47,267 nucleotides of DNA, from assembly GCA_946803715.1 (NCBI GenBank), contig CAMPET010000014.1, positions 168,703 through 215,969 of the forward strand. Reading direction: 5' to 3'. This stretch comes from Beroe ovata. Its lineage: Eukaryota > Ctenophora > Nuda > Beroida > Beroidae. The notes under the pieces are model-generated. The model made no database searches. It saw only the letters and a list, made by a program, of their open reading frames with translations, and was not told the origin of the DNA. The stretch's first letter is position 1. The number at the start of each line of letters is the position of its first letter. The translations under genes were made by a program, and so were the position numbers. Below, in pieces: positions 19,145-31,720 of the stretch.

Positions 19145-21561
19145 GATGTGTGTCTCGCCCGAGCCTTGATGTATGTGTCCTCACTGTATAAATATTGCAG
19201 GGGTGTGATGCCTTCTTCGGTAACAGTTCTGTTAACAATCTGTCAACACTGAATGCACGGGCAGTTCCAGGAATCACTTCAACTGTTTCAGTGACAGAGA
19301 GAATAGAAGAGGAAACGATGAATGTGCAGGTGCTGGTTGCGGTGAAAAATAGTCTCTTGATCGTACTATCGTGGTCCGAAATACGGGAGGTTTACATAGT
19401 CTGTCTCCTGCAAAGAATACAATTATTTTGGAAAAGGATGCTGCTGTAGCAGGCAGCATCAAGTCATGGAAATTGGAGCTATTTACTGCGATATGCGGTA
19501 AATGACAACCTATCCCACTGAACGAAGGTGGACAAATATTAAAGCGTCAACTGAACTGCAACTATTATAGCGGGTCACATTTCCAACTTACTATGAGTTA
19601 ATGTGGGAACAGTTTGTGTCTAAAAATAGTAGGATGTAACAGGTGCACAATATCTACAATGCTCCTCAAATCAGCGTAGACAGCGATTGATGTATTACCA
19701 ATACAGTGATAACAATTATGATTGCTATTTTCTGTTAAAAATACATTATTTCATTATCATCATTCGAAAATAATATGATTGTTATTACCGCAATATTTGT
19801 ACACGTTACTGAATATGATTATACGAGTTACATAATATTCAACAGCTAATATATTGAATACCGGACTCACCACAATTCAGACCTCATACTCGAACAAGTC
19901 AAATATTCAGAGTACCGATCAAAATATCCATTGTGGCCATAGTGTGGGTTATTGTGTTCATGGATAGCTACAACTATGGAATGAGAACTTCATGGGCTCT
20001 ATTGAGTTTTTCCGAAAATATTAAGTGGATAATTTGAAGCTATCAAGTTTTCAAGCCAGTGCAAACCAAAATGAGGAACAGAAGATACGTGAATATATAG
20101 GACCAGGTACGATACATATCCCCCTTCCCTGTACCAGATACTAGAGAGTTATTATCAGAGACGTCGCTGATCGGTTTACCAACAGATACCATGGGCGCGA
20201 CCACACACGCGTCTTGGCCCATGTCCAAATTACCAAATATTTCAACTTCACTCATTGGAATTTAACGAAGCATTTGGTTTTGAACAAGTCGTGTATAGGT
20301 ATGTATGCCTCATAGAGAACCTGGGAATTTTTTATCTTATGCACACTTAATTCAAAGCAGTACACAACCTATACAGTACACAGTATACAACCTGTATACC
20401 TTATACAGTATAGTACAACCTATACAGTATACAACCTACGTGAGAGCGAAATCCCATTTGGAAGTGACAACCACGCACTATAGTACTATGAGAGAGAGTA
20501 CAAACTGTGATGATAGAATATTTGCATGTCAATGAACACCGAATCACTGCTCAAATTTGTATTCCCATGCTGTCTACTTAAAATGTCACCGATATCATGC
20601 ATTGATCATCGAATTTGAGTGAGTGTGAAGTCAATATATGATATAGTGCGTCACACTCGGGTCATTACACGAATCATGCAAGTATTGTGAGTAGTTTTAT
20701 AAAGGAGTATACAAAAGCTTGTGATGCACCACTCATGCACTCACATTATATCTGGACTGCCACTTTCGGAGCCGCTACAGGCAAGCTCGCTGCCCATAAA
20801 GTACTTGAGATAACCACCCACTGTTCCCAATTCAGAGCATAGATTATACTACAACTGCGAAATTTAAACAAGCGCGGTGGTTTCATTACGATTCTGTAAG
20901 AAGACAGGGATTACACAAGTTTCAATCATGTACAATTTTAACTCGCTTTCAATTATAACTTTTGAGGTTTCATTGAGACGTCATCCACATAAATAAATCA
21001 TTCTTTGAACTTAAATAAAAGGCATTGAATTTTTGTGGTTCTCAATGACTCAATGAGGGTAGGTATTCATGTACAGAGTTTTTGCCTGGATTTTAAACCG
21101 AACCTTCAAACCCTATCAATTCAGACGATGAAATAAATGAATCTGCGAGCAACGCGAACTGGTCAGAGAACAAAAAGATCAAAAGGAGAAGTGTTTGTGA
21201 AGTTGTGACCGCGTGTTTCTGTGCGATAGTCACGTTTCCCCCTCAATATAAACTGTTCGACCGTTATATACGCGTATGCAGCAAAATAATTGTTGCGTGC
21301 AGTATAACACAAATAAAGTAATACACCAATTAGTTGTTCAAAATGTTGAAAGTCATTGCGGTTATAAAATTCTATCATTATAATAGAAATAGAAAAGCTC
21401 ATTTCACGAAGAAGTAGCAAAATGTGACAGGCACAACCGGCAAGTGGCATCATATTGCTCCAAAGTTAAAAGCACAGATATAGGGGAGTGGAAGTGCAGG
21501 CACTGCGGTCATGCTAGTCAACTATATTGCATCTTAACTGGCAAGCACAGTCCACCAGAAA
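19145..21561. other. Gene-poor region
   Basis: 19195-19449 is open on both strands with AG/GT-like edges, so an exon on either strand is possible but undecided. 20043-20255 (minus) encodes 70 residues with a hydrophobic C-terminal segment (SYIFTYLLFLILVCTGL), which would suit a small tail-anchored protein, but there is no homology or splice support. 20385-20450 carries short CAACCTATACAGTATA repeats. I see no recognisable gene. Confidence 0.35.
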
Positions 21562-22194
21562 ATGGAAAATTGGGAAAATTTTGAATTAAACACAAATGCA
21601 CAGGTCAGTGCTATCCCAGATCCATGGATATATTTGCTCAATGCAGAACTAACAGCAAAACCTCAGCAACAAACTCAAATACAGCAGCACACGAAAATTA
21701 CTCTGTCAGTTCGATTAATTGTCGTTGCAACGATCTATATGTTGAAACAGACATGTATTCGCTTAATAACACTAACGTCTCACACTAACACTAACAGGTG
21801 GAGCTGCAACTCACATGTGTCATTGACCTTACAGGAGAATTACAGGTGTCAGGTGGAGCGTTTTTGCGAGCTATATACCGGACAACCGAATCATAAACTT
21901 GTCACAAAACTGCAATTGTTGGCATCATATATTCTGCAGAGAGTTCTGTACCGACTACAGAAAGGTACTACAGAAAGGTATCATAAACCTTTTTTCAAAA
22001 AATATTCAAACAATTTTATCAATTTTTTCATAATAAGGGCAACGTATAATGAAGAACTAGAATATCTAATGTACGTAGAGACTGAAAAGATAGGTATATG
22101 GCTAGATTCGAGGCCTGGACGTATGGTATGCACGTTGACAATTTATATTGAAGTCGTTAGACAATTGTCAATTGCACAGGCAATTCACGGTTAA
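21562..22194 (+). CDS. Unrecognised 210-codon open reading frame (doubtful)
   Basis: The longest uninterrupted frame in the gene-poor 7 kb. It begins MENWENFEL and ends in TAA, and contains a Gln-rich patch (QQQTQIQQHT) and a short internal DNA duplication (CTACAGAAAGGTA twice near 21955). There is no signal peptide, conserved motif or clear codon bias. It could be a young or spurious frame; nothing in the context supports expression. Confidence 0.2.
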   Translation: MENWENFELNTNAQVSAIPDPWIYLLNAELTAKPQQQTQIQQHTKITLSVRLIVVATIYMLKQTCIRLITLTSHTNTNRWSCNSHVSLTLQENYRCQVERFCELYTGQPNHKLVTKLQLLASYILQRVLYRLQKGTTERYHKPFFKKYSNNFINFFIIRATYNEELEYLMYVETEKIGIWLDSRPGRMVCTLTIYIEVVRQLSIAQAIHG

Positions 22195-25100
22195 ACTAGT
22201 GTCTGAACATTAATATGATAGGCACCGCTATATCATGGATTTCCGTAGCACAGAGAGTTTTCACACCACGTACCTTCTGCTTGTACTTAGCACAGTAGAA
22301 TATTTGACTAGCACAAACAGATCTTCAATCTATCCAACACACCAAGTGGTCTTGACGATCAAATGAATGGAGATATCAGGTGCTAAAATTGTACAGCTTC
22401 AGCTGTGATTTGAAACTGTAGAAGAAATACTAATCCCACATCAAATTTGCTGCTTCAACAACAAAAGAATAATTAGAGCTGGGCGGTGTGCAGTGACATC
22501 AGTATACACCCCTAAGACCATGTCCCCGCATGATAGTGGACGCCAGGAGGTGTCATTATATCATGTGCTATCAAGGGACAGAGAGGTGGACAGTTCTCGA
22601 TTAGAGGTGTAAATTGAAAAGAGGGGGCATCCTATATATTCTCTGGGGCAAAACCCTCATGCACGTATATTACCATCGGCTACAGCTAATGTTGTAATTT
22701 AATAAGGTAACTGCTGCGCTGCCGGCGCACCTCCACAAAAACTGTCTAGCCTTACAAGAATGAGCACATGGCCATTGTGTCTGTGTGCAATGCACAATGT
22801 AAGGAGAAATTGGATATATTAGGTAATGGTTATGGTGGGGCATTATGCAGAAAAGACACTAGAAATGTGGCCAGACAGATGGACATTCCTGATTACATGG
22901 ATTGGCACACTTGCCTCTAAATATGCAGGGCACATTGCAGGGGCTTAGCGATATATGACTGGGAACATGTGCTCTGTGATAGCTGGTGATTCACTCATTC
23001 TGAAATTAACAGTTTTTCGGGGTGCAAGACAGGTCTCTTATAATAGAAGGTTTATGTCAGGCTAATACCGTGTATACTGTCATTCATATAATTAGCAGCT
23101 GTATGGTAGAGAAGGCAAAGCTCACATATAGGTAAGCTGTGCTGCAGTTATGAGGATAAAACATTGATGTAAATTATTAGGTTCAGGCAAAGCAAGAGTC
23201 GGCAAGAAAGGAAGATCAAAGCTACGCTAAAGTCGGCAAGAAGCAGCTTCTAGAAGGACAAAACCTTTCATGAAATGAGGTGGCTGCATATATATACTAG
23301 AAAATGTGAGTTCGATGTATATGTAGATTGTCGGCACTGCAGGATGAAATATGAGGGAAGTAACTTCACTCTGTGTGTGTGTGTGTTTGTGTGTCATATT
23401 ATAGCAAGAAATAGGTACAATTATTGCAGAGAAGGGAGAGAGGTTACTATTCTTAAAACTGGTGAATATGAATACAATATGTCGACTACTCATGCGTGGA
23501 CACAGGACATATTATAGCAACCTGTGTAAACTCTTCTCACACACAACACACACATAGTACACACACGCTCACACACACAGTTCACACACACACACATACA
23601 CACACACAGTACACACTCACTCAAGAATTGCAACACTGCGACAGAAGATGTATCTCATGGTTGTGGATAGTTGGTAGCCATCAACCATTGATAATGAGAT
23701 TTGCAATGATGAATCATGACGAATACTACAACTACAACTTCGCACTGTTCAGTGAACAGTGTTCACATGATGTGGAACAGTATGTGCAGTAACTTGCGAT
23801 ATACAGCAGATAACAACAGCACATGTGAAGCTGAACAAGTAAATAAGCATATCATAATCCGTTGAATATAGCGATCAAAACGGTGTGAAGACAGCATTAC
23901 TCTGTACAAACAGTCCATATTATAGACTCTAAACGATTATGCAGTAGATAATTAAAACATGACTTACAGTTAAACGTGAAGAATCATGAATAGATTATTC
24001 AATCTTCTCGTGGAGAAACAATACACCCAATACAGTGCTTCACCACCTGTTTATTCAAGCTCTACAGCTCAAATTGAATGAATGTTGAATATGATCATTC
24101 TTCTTCCATGCAACTCTTCCAGGCCGAAACGTTGCTTGGATCGGAGTAGCTCAGTGAATGAGGGTCAGTTTACACATGTAATGGAATTGAATTCTTGCTC
24201 GGTGTTGATCAATGCGTGCAGGCTTGCGATATCATTTTCCCATGAAATGGCTTGAGATTCAATAGATCAAAAGTTGTTCATGAAGTAATCCCTGATTCCC
24301 CCCCTAGCATGACCCCAAGTCTCTGTCCACACTGTCCTACTGTAATAGTAAGCACGATCCTTTTCAAGCAGATATCATCAAGCACTAATCAAGATATCGT
24401 TGATAATTAGAGAAATTTACACTTTGTGTTATAGGATGGCCTGTCACAAATCACCATTTTATGCGCAGCTTCAATCATAAACGTTTAGCTTACGCTGTCT
24501 AACATAGTATTTCATCATATAAGGAATAATTGCTGCATTCATCCGTGATGCAAGAGTGAAGCAAAACATGTCCTGCCCATATCATCGCCCACCCGCAAAT
24601 GCTGAGTAGTGCAGGTTTATTACCCACGCAAAGCTGCGAGTTTTCATGTTTTCGATCAGTAGCGCAACACAGGTTTATCATTGATTAGCTTATTGTTCAG
24701 CTTGAGCGTTTAATGTCATCACTGAACACTGAACAGTGAACTCTAGGTAGGTAGGTACTATCTCATACCAACTTCCACCTTTCGCCCTCATTCTCAGACG
24801 ATTTCATAAGATTCTCTTGAGCATCCTTGATTAAGAGTCGATTCTAGGAACCTCAATATGATAACTGAATTTCGGCATATTTCACGGAGAATATTGCCGC
24901 ATGTTATTATCCGGCTGTAGAAGTGTTGAATTCTCTAAGTTGATGTCAGTCAGCGCAGGCAAAGGTGTAAATTTGAGTATAACCTGTAGTTGGTATATAA
25001 TACACATGGGTGCTGCTATAACAGGTGTTAGGTGTATTAGAGGTGTGAAGAACACCGCAAATGATATATATAGTGCATGATCTGACCCACGTGTGCGCGA

Positions 25101-26152
25101 TACAGTTTGTATAATGGTACCTTCTGCATGAATATGATATTATGATCAGCTAGATGTGTAGTGTGTACCTACTGTCACACAACAGCACTATAATATTGTA
25201 AATATATTGTTACTGTGATAAGCTTGATAGCTGTGTTGCATCCACTGTACAAAGATTCTTTTGGCTGTAGAATATTAACTATAACATAAACACCAGTTGG
25301 GAGTGGTAAGGCTCTCCAGCACCTCAACGTTTCAATTGTTCCCTAATCATGCTAATATGGTCATTAGTTTCAATTGTTCCCAAATATGGTTATTAGTTTT
25401 GATTATTTTGCTACAGCAAAACATAATATAAACAGTTTCAGTGCATCTGACATAACTGGCTAGAACAAAAGACCTCTTTCCACATTTTTGAAGATTTTGT
25501 CCCGATGAAACCCGATAAGACTGTACTGAAAAGTGTGTCAAATAATAATCAGAGACTAATCACATTACATTGAAACCGTCAAAACTCAATATATATGCCA
25601 ATATTATGTTCTTCTGAAGGGAATCAGTGGATTGCACAATGCACATGCAACAAAATATAATTATTTATGGAATGCGTAGCCCATCCTGACACTTCAGTAG
25701 TCCTCTACACTTTTTTGCTTTTTGTTACGGGACTTGACCCTTGCCCGAAAACGCTACAAGGATTCAAGATAATGCTCAACCATTCAATTTGCAAAATATC
25801 CTTTGCTTATTACTCTCATATTCTCATACACCGCATTACCTATATTGTACTGCTGCACCACAGCGGAGCAGTTGAGCAAAGCCAATCTCTCTGACTTTTA
25901 AGGATAAATTGATGTTGAATGCATGTATAATTAAACTATGTGCTTAATGAAATGGAAATATTGAAGACGTTTATCAAATCGTTGACGCTTTGTATCAGGT
26001 TGTTTGATATTAGAGCAATATACTATGCTGATCAGATAGGCTGTAGGTATTTTCCTTCTCCGTTCTCGAGTCTCAACAGTGAATTTATTTCATCAAGCTC
26101 GCTGCAAATCATTTTGGTAGGTGCTGGAGCAGCTCAGAAGTCAGAAATAGAC
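22195..26152. other. Intergenic region with microsatellites
   Basis: Holds a TG run at 23370-23395 and CA runs at 23538-23620. No exon with domain support was found on either strand. The last 200 bases (25940-26152) are open upstream of the aminopeptidase A start but are read here as 5' untranslated sequence. Confidence 0.45.
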
Positions 26153-29100
26153 ATGTACCTCGAATTTCTCTTCGCCATGTTGATGATTGGAGTTCGGGTG
26201 GTGTCAGGAAAGATTTCTGATGTGAAGCCGGAGAGTTATTCTCTGCTGTTCAACATCTACCCTGAGTCAGGTCAGCTGACTGGAAGCTCTGATATCAGAT
26301 TCGAACTTCTCACACAAACTAAACAGATCACATTGAATTCCAAGAACTTGCAGCTGATCAGAGTCCTGCTAACACAGGTTTGTTCAATAGAAATGATTGC
26401 TTGGTATTGGTAACGTCTTACAAGGATTCTGTAGTGTATTCATGGATACTTCCAGGAAAAGTCAATGATGAATGTTGAAATTGATTACACTCAACTCAAT
26501 AAAGAAGAATTGTCCCTGACGAGAAAGGATGGAAAACCATTCACTAAAGCCAACTACATGTTGAGAGCTCAATATAGAGCCACAATAAAGAGAGAAGTAT
26601 GAAAATGAAAAAGCTGTGCGTCCTGGGCTTTTTGAAGTCTTCTTAATTAACTATTGCTCTGTTAATACTCATTACTCATTCTACCCTCACAGTTAAACGG
26701 TATTTACTTGTCTGAGTACACAGACAAATCAGGAGAGAAGCATCTCATAGTGGCTACTCATTTTGAGCCAACACATGCCAGAACTGCCTTCCCCTGCTTT
26801 GATGAGCCACAACTTAAAGCCAGGTAAATCTGAATATGACGTTTGCAAACAGTTATTGATGTCATTGCTTAGGATATCGATATATCTTAACATTACCAAT
26901 AGGTTCACTATTATAATCGATCATGACGCAAAATACAAGGCCATTTCGAACATGCCTCGTACCAAGAGTCGATTAGTCAGGAGTGAGCTGAAAAGGACCC
27001 AGTTCCTCTCGACTCCTCCGATGAGGTAACGCTCTTGAGAACTCGGGATCATGTACCTATCTGCTTATCTATTTTTAAGGTGGATTCTGCAATGCAGCCT
27101 CGGCAAATCAAACACAAATTACTCCCATTTCAGCACATATTTGGTAGCTTTCATGCTATCAAAATTGGAAGAAGCAACTACCTACACTCATCGGGGTGTA
27201 CCAGTCAGTGTATACTACAGGGACATATATAGAGACATGGTAGATGATGTCCTCGACACTGTCATACAGGTGATCGATGATATGAGCTGTTACACTTAGG
27301 TTGGAGGTCTCAACAAAATGCTATGATCATCTCACAACACAACAGCAAGACCGAAACGAAAATAGTGGAAGAATTTATGGCAAGGAAATTCCTATCATCA
27401 CAATTAGAGACCATCTAAATGGAATGATGAATCCCAGCAATTAGGGAATTCAATGGAACTATTTGTTAACAAATGATCATTACTTAATAATATTCATAAC
27501 TTGTCGTTCCCTAAACACGATCAGAATCCAGAAAATGGATTATATCATGCCAAATGAGCAACTAATCATTCAACATCACATGCACAGACTTTCTTCCTCT
27601 ATTACCATTTTCTCTATTACCATTTTCGATAAATCATTCACATTACCATTACAACCAATTATCCTTTCATTTCTTCCCCACTTCCATTCACTCGATCCAT
27701 CCGGTTTTTAAAAATCCAAATTCATTGCTTCTGCCATTAGATTTGCCACATTCCTTCGAATGTATGATGTTAGTGGAACATTACCGAACAATAATCATCA
27801 GCTCATTTATCCCACAGAGTGTGGAATTTCTAGAAGCTTACGTGGGTAGAGTGTATCCACTACCGAAGCTGGATGTTGCTGCACTGCCCCAGTTTGGTAT
27901 TGGTGGAATGGAAAATTGGGGACTCATAAATGTTAGAGAGGAGTTCTTTTTCACCGCTAATGACACTGAACCAATGGCACTTACCAGGAACAGGTTTACA
28001 TCCTCAGAGTTACTTTAAAAAGTAAAATTGAAGATGAACTTGAAGCGAGCATATTCATGCAAGAGAAATATATGTAGGTCACGGAGAAAATGAAATAAAC
28101 GCACCTTCACTAGCAATGTGAATGAAGCAATGTAAATGCACTCCATCGATCTAGGTAACTAGAAAAGGGTTAAAAGTATTGGAAAACAAGAATTCGTCGT
28201 TATGTTATGGCAGATGAAAAAACGATTTTTTCAAATTATAAAGTTGATTTGCCTAAGAGCTGAAATAGACTTTACAACTGTAAGACTTCAAGAAACCTTT
28301 GAAAACATTACTACATGACAAAAGCCGAGTTTTTATGGCTTTGAACAAATACAACTTTTAACAATTTGATTACAAGACGGAATAAGATACTATCACATTA
28401 TGGTACCATGTTATTCTACTGAACACAGACTGTAACAGGGCAATTGTGGCTCATGAGGTGGCCCACATGTGGTTTGGTGATCTGGTTTCAATATCGTCGT
28501 GGAATGATTTGTGGCTGAAAGAGGGAGCTGCCAATTTGCTTATGGTTCCGGCAATTAGATCTCTCACTCTCAAGGTGATACTTTGTCTTGAAATCATACT
28601 TACATCCTAGCTTCTGAGTGCAGCATTCATTGGTATATAAATACCTCGTGCACACAATAATTTCCTATAGGGGAAACTATATTTTGCATTCATACATCTG
28701 TTTGTACCCAGGATCCCGAGTGGACAGAAAGTGATTTGCAGAACACACTCCTGTATTTTTCACGCTATCAAGCACTTGATGTCGATTCTTCTCTCAGCAC
28801 TCACCCTCTCCTCATGAATATATCAGATCCTTATGAAGCTGCAGCTGCATTTGATGCTATCAGCTACACAAAATCGTCAGCAGTTCTCAATATGCTTAGG
28901 TAGAGCTTAAACCAAAATAGTATTCTAATCTAGCAGAAATGTAGGTACTATACTAGCCAACAAGGTTTAGTGTTTACCTATTCTAACGTAACTGTATTCA
29001 CAGGTCCATCATTGGAGACCAACGGTTTCAAGAAGGCATCATGAAATACATCAATGACTATCAGTATGGGACAGCCACCTTAGATCAGTTTCTAATCTCC

Positions 29101-31203
29101 ATGGACGGTCCGTAACTAGACTTTTTCATTGATCATTAAGCTCAGCGATAGACATTACAGATTACAGCAGAGTCGCTTCATCTCTGCTCTTGGCGATGTT
29201 GATCGGAAAATATTGAGAAGCAAGTGGCCGGTAGGTGTTTCAGTTAGATGGTTCAGTTGCTTACTCCATAAACCTAGACAAAATGCCAGTACCTGTCAAA
29301 AATCTTGCTAATGTTGGAAAATCATTCTTTCAGATTATGATGACATTGCAAACAGATAGAAAATATGTCCACAAGTTCCTTATGAATACCAGAAGTAAAA
29401 TTGTTTCCTTCAACTACAATCCAGCATACGTGAAACTGAACATCAATTCAACAATGTTTTTCCGTACAGACTATGACACAAGCTCTCTTAGGTAAAACAG
29501 GAGAGTAGGAATGGTCACAATTTGCGATTTTGCATCTATTGGCAGAATCTGACTAACACATATTTTTCCTGCTACAGAGATCTGACATTGCTGCTTGAAA
29601 AGGATCATGAATTCTATTTTTCGGAAGAGGATCGAGCAGGCATAGTTTCGGATGTACTTACTCTAGCAACGATCAATAAGTTATCAATATCCAATGCTTT
29701 TGCGGCTATCAGGTAATGATATGAAGTATGCACACAATTCATCATTTTGAATAAAATGAGAAAATGGAACGAAATATGAATAGAAACATTGCTCATCAAC
29801 AATGATCACTAATCAGGTACTTGCCCAAAGAATCGTCGCATATGGTGTGGAATGAGGCAATCAAAAAGCTTGATAAGATTTTTGATCATCTGTCAGAAGA
29901 AACAAAGCCTCTCTTTAAAAGGTACCTTCCAAAAACTCTCAGGAGAAATTTTTGCTCATAGTGTAAGCTCAGTAATGCAGATTTTATGGTGGATTAGCAG
30001 GTTATTTAGGTAAAATGATACAATTTGCACTGCTTTATTTGAGTCATTGCCAACAGTTAGTTTATACAAAATCAGGCATATGAGCGAAATTTTAACTGAA
30101 GCATTGAAGATGAACCTTGATGACTCTATAGGCAGAGGACTGCTCAAGAACTTACTCATGTACAACTATGGTGTTATCTACGGACTACCCAAACCTGCTT
30201 CAGTAAGTTACCTTCATGAAGATATAGGTACCATATTGGAATTCAAAACACCTATCAAGCTTCACGATGATAATGTTTAGGAAGCAGCAGCTGCATATAA
30301 TTCTTGGGAGAAGGGAGAAAGCGAGTCCATCGCTTCTGACGATCTCATTTATGCAGTCCAAGAGCTTGACAAGGGTAGCGATATTTGGGAGAAACTCCAG
30401 CAGACACCCAGCCCAGAGAATCAACCACTTTTCAGAGCTCTAGCAGCTTCTCAAGATCCAACTATGATTAAACAACTTTTGGAAGGTACCAAGGATTTAA
30501 GTTATCACCATTCACCATCAATCAAGAATTCTGTAGTCAACCTTAGGGCTTTATAGGTACCAATTCATAGAAGGAGCAGATTGGAACTAGATACAGTTAA
30601 CAGTTTATTAAAGTAGTGTTGTAAAGCCTATTCCCCTGAGACATTATTAAAGATCTCATTCAGGATCAATGAAATATGACTGGGTTCCTCTACAAAACAA
30701 GTATGAAATCCTAAATGCAGTGTCCCGACACCATCCCTCTGTAGCCCTCAAATTTTTCCAGGTATGATCAATTGAAATTTTTGCTTTTGCTTGAAGAAAA
30801 CGTTCAGGCACACCTCTTTATTTATCAACTGTCTTTCCTTTTCCCCCTTTTTTCAGGACAATTATGATATGTACTATAACTGGTACGGTGAAGCACAATT
30901 CAATTTTGGAAATATATTCATCACTATAATCGGAAATTTGAGAACTGAAGAAGACCTGAATTCCGCTGTCAAGTTTTTCTCTACCAAAAATCTAGGTGAT
31001 TCGTATTTCGAATATCAATTACATTGTAATTTAGTACCTACCTATCAGAGTATCAATTGTTCACTTACACTCCTACATGTGGTACAGGAACGGGTAAAAG
31101 CAAGTATAACATGGCAATTGAGGAGCTGAAGAACTCTCTACGATGGAGGAATTGCTGTGAAGGTGAACTCAGAGATTATCTCATAGCAAAAGAAGGGATA
31201 TGA
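26153..31203 (+). CDS. M1 zinc aminopeptidase A (aminopeptidase N-like, secreted)
   Basis: Zinc exopeptidase removing N-terminal residues from peptides. Exons: 26153-26377, 26456-26596, 26693-26823, 26903-27025, 27134-27269, 27818-27993, 28439-28574, 28712-28899, 29004-29111, 29161-29230, 29334-29491, 29578-29712, 29817-29921, 30076-30202, 30281-30485, 30664-30761, 30857-30995, 31088-31203; about 838 residues, ending in TGA. The ATG at 26153 opens a signal peptide ([19 protein letters not shown]) with no stalk and no obvious C-terminal anchor. Motifs: FPCFDEP, the exopeptidase motif as [19 protein letters not shown] with the third zinc ligand in WLKEGAA 18 residues later, and the catalytic-tyrosine region [11 protein letters not shown]. 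The ERAP1-like C-terminal repeats follow. The 29112-29160 intron is only 49 bases and the family's WTxQxGFP segment before QQSRF is missing there, so this junction may be damaged. Confidence 0.88.
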
Positions 31204-31720
31204 ATAAGGTGCAAAGAATCAACTGTCTATCAGAAATTCAGACAACAAATACCCCGAAAAGTACAGATATGCTGTGAAATGTGCTGTCAGAAGTGGAATG
31301 ATTGTGCAGAAGTGGAATGATCGTGTAGAAGCTTGTGGTCATTTCAAACTTTGGTCGCTATCTCAATGGAGCTAGTATTATAAGAGATAGTTACCAGCTG
31401 TGATGGCATTTATATGAGCTATAGTGTTTGATTCAATTTACCTTTCAACTGTCTGACATTATACATGCTTGCGATGCCATGTTTAGTACTTTTTCCATAT
31501 TTCTTTGATACTTTTCAATTTTGAATACACACTATCTTGAATCCATGTATTTCAAAATTTAATGGAATGATTGAAGATCACAAATTCAAGGTGGATAAGC
31601 AATATCAAGTTAAACAAGCAGCAACAGTTTTTCTCCATGTACTAACTATATTGGAATACTGCGGACTAGGAACAAGAATATGGTAATTAAATGATCTTGT
31701 GGTTGTTAAAACTTGAGTCT
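31204..31720. other. Short intergenic between convergent genes
   Basis: 517 bases separate the stop codons of aminopeptidase A (+) and the ammonium transporter (-). AT-rich with no coding feature; it must contain both 3' ends. Confidence 0.6.

Noticed and set aside
18977-19252. Plus-strand frame of 91 codons
   Set aside because: It is the antisense shadow of the PLC-like signal-peptide exon.
23275-23792. Frames containing Cys-Val or Thr-His runs
   Set aside because: They come from TG and CA dinucleotide runs.
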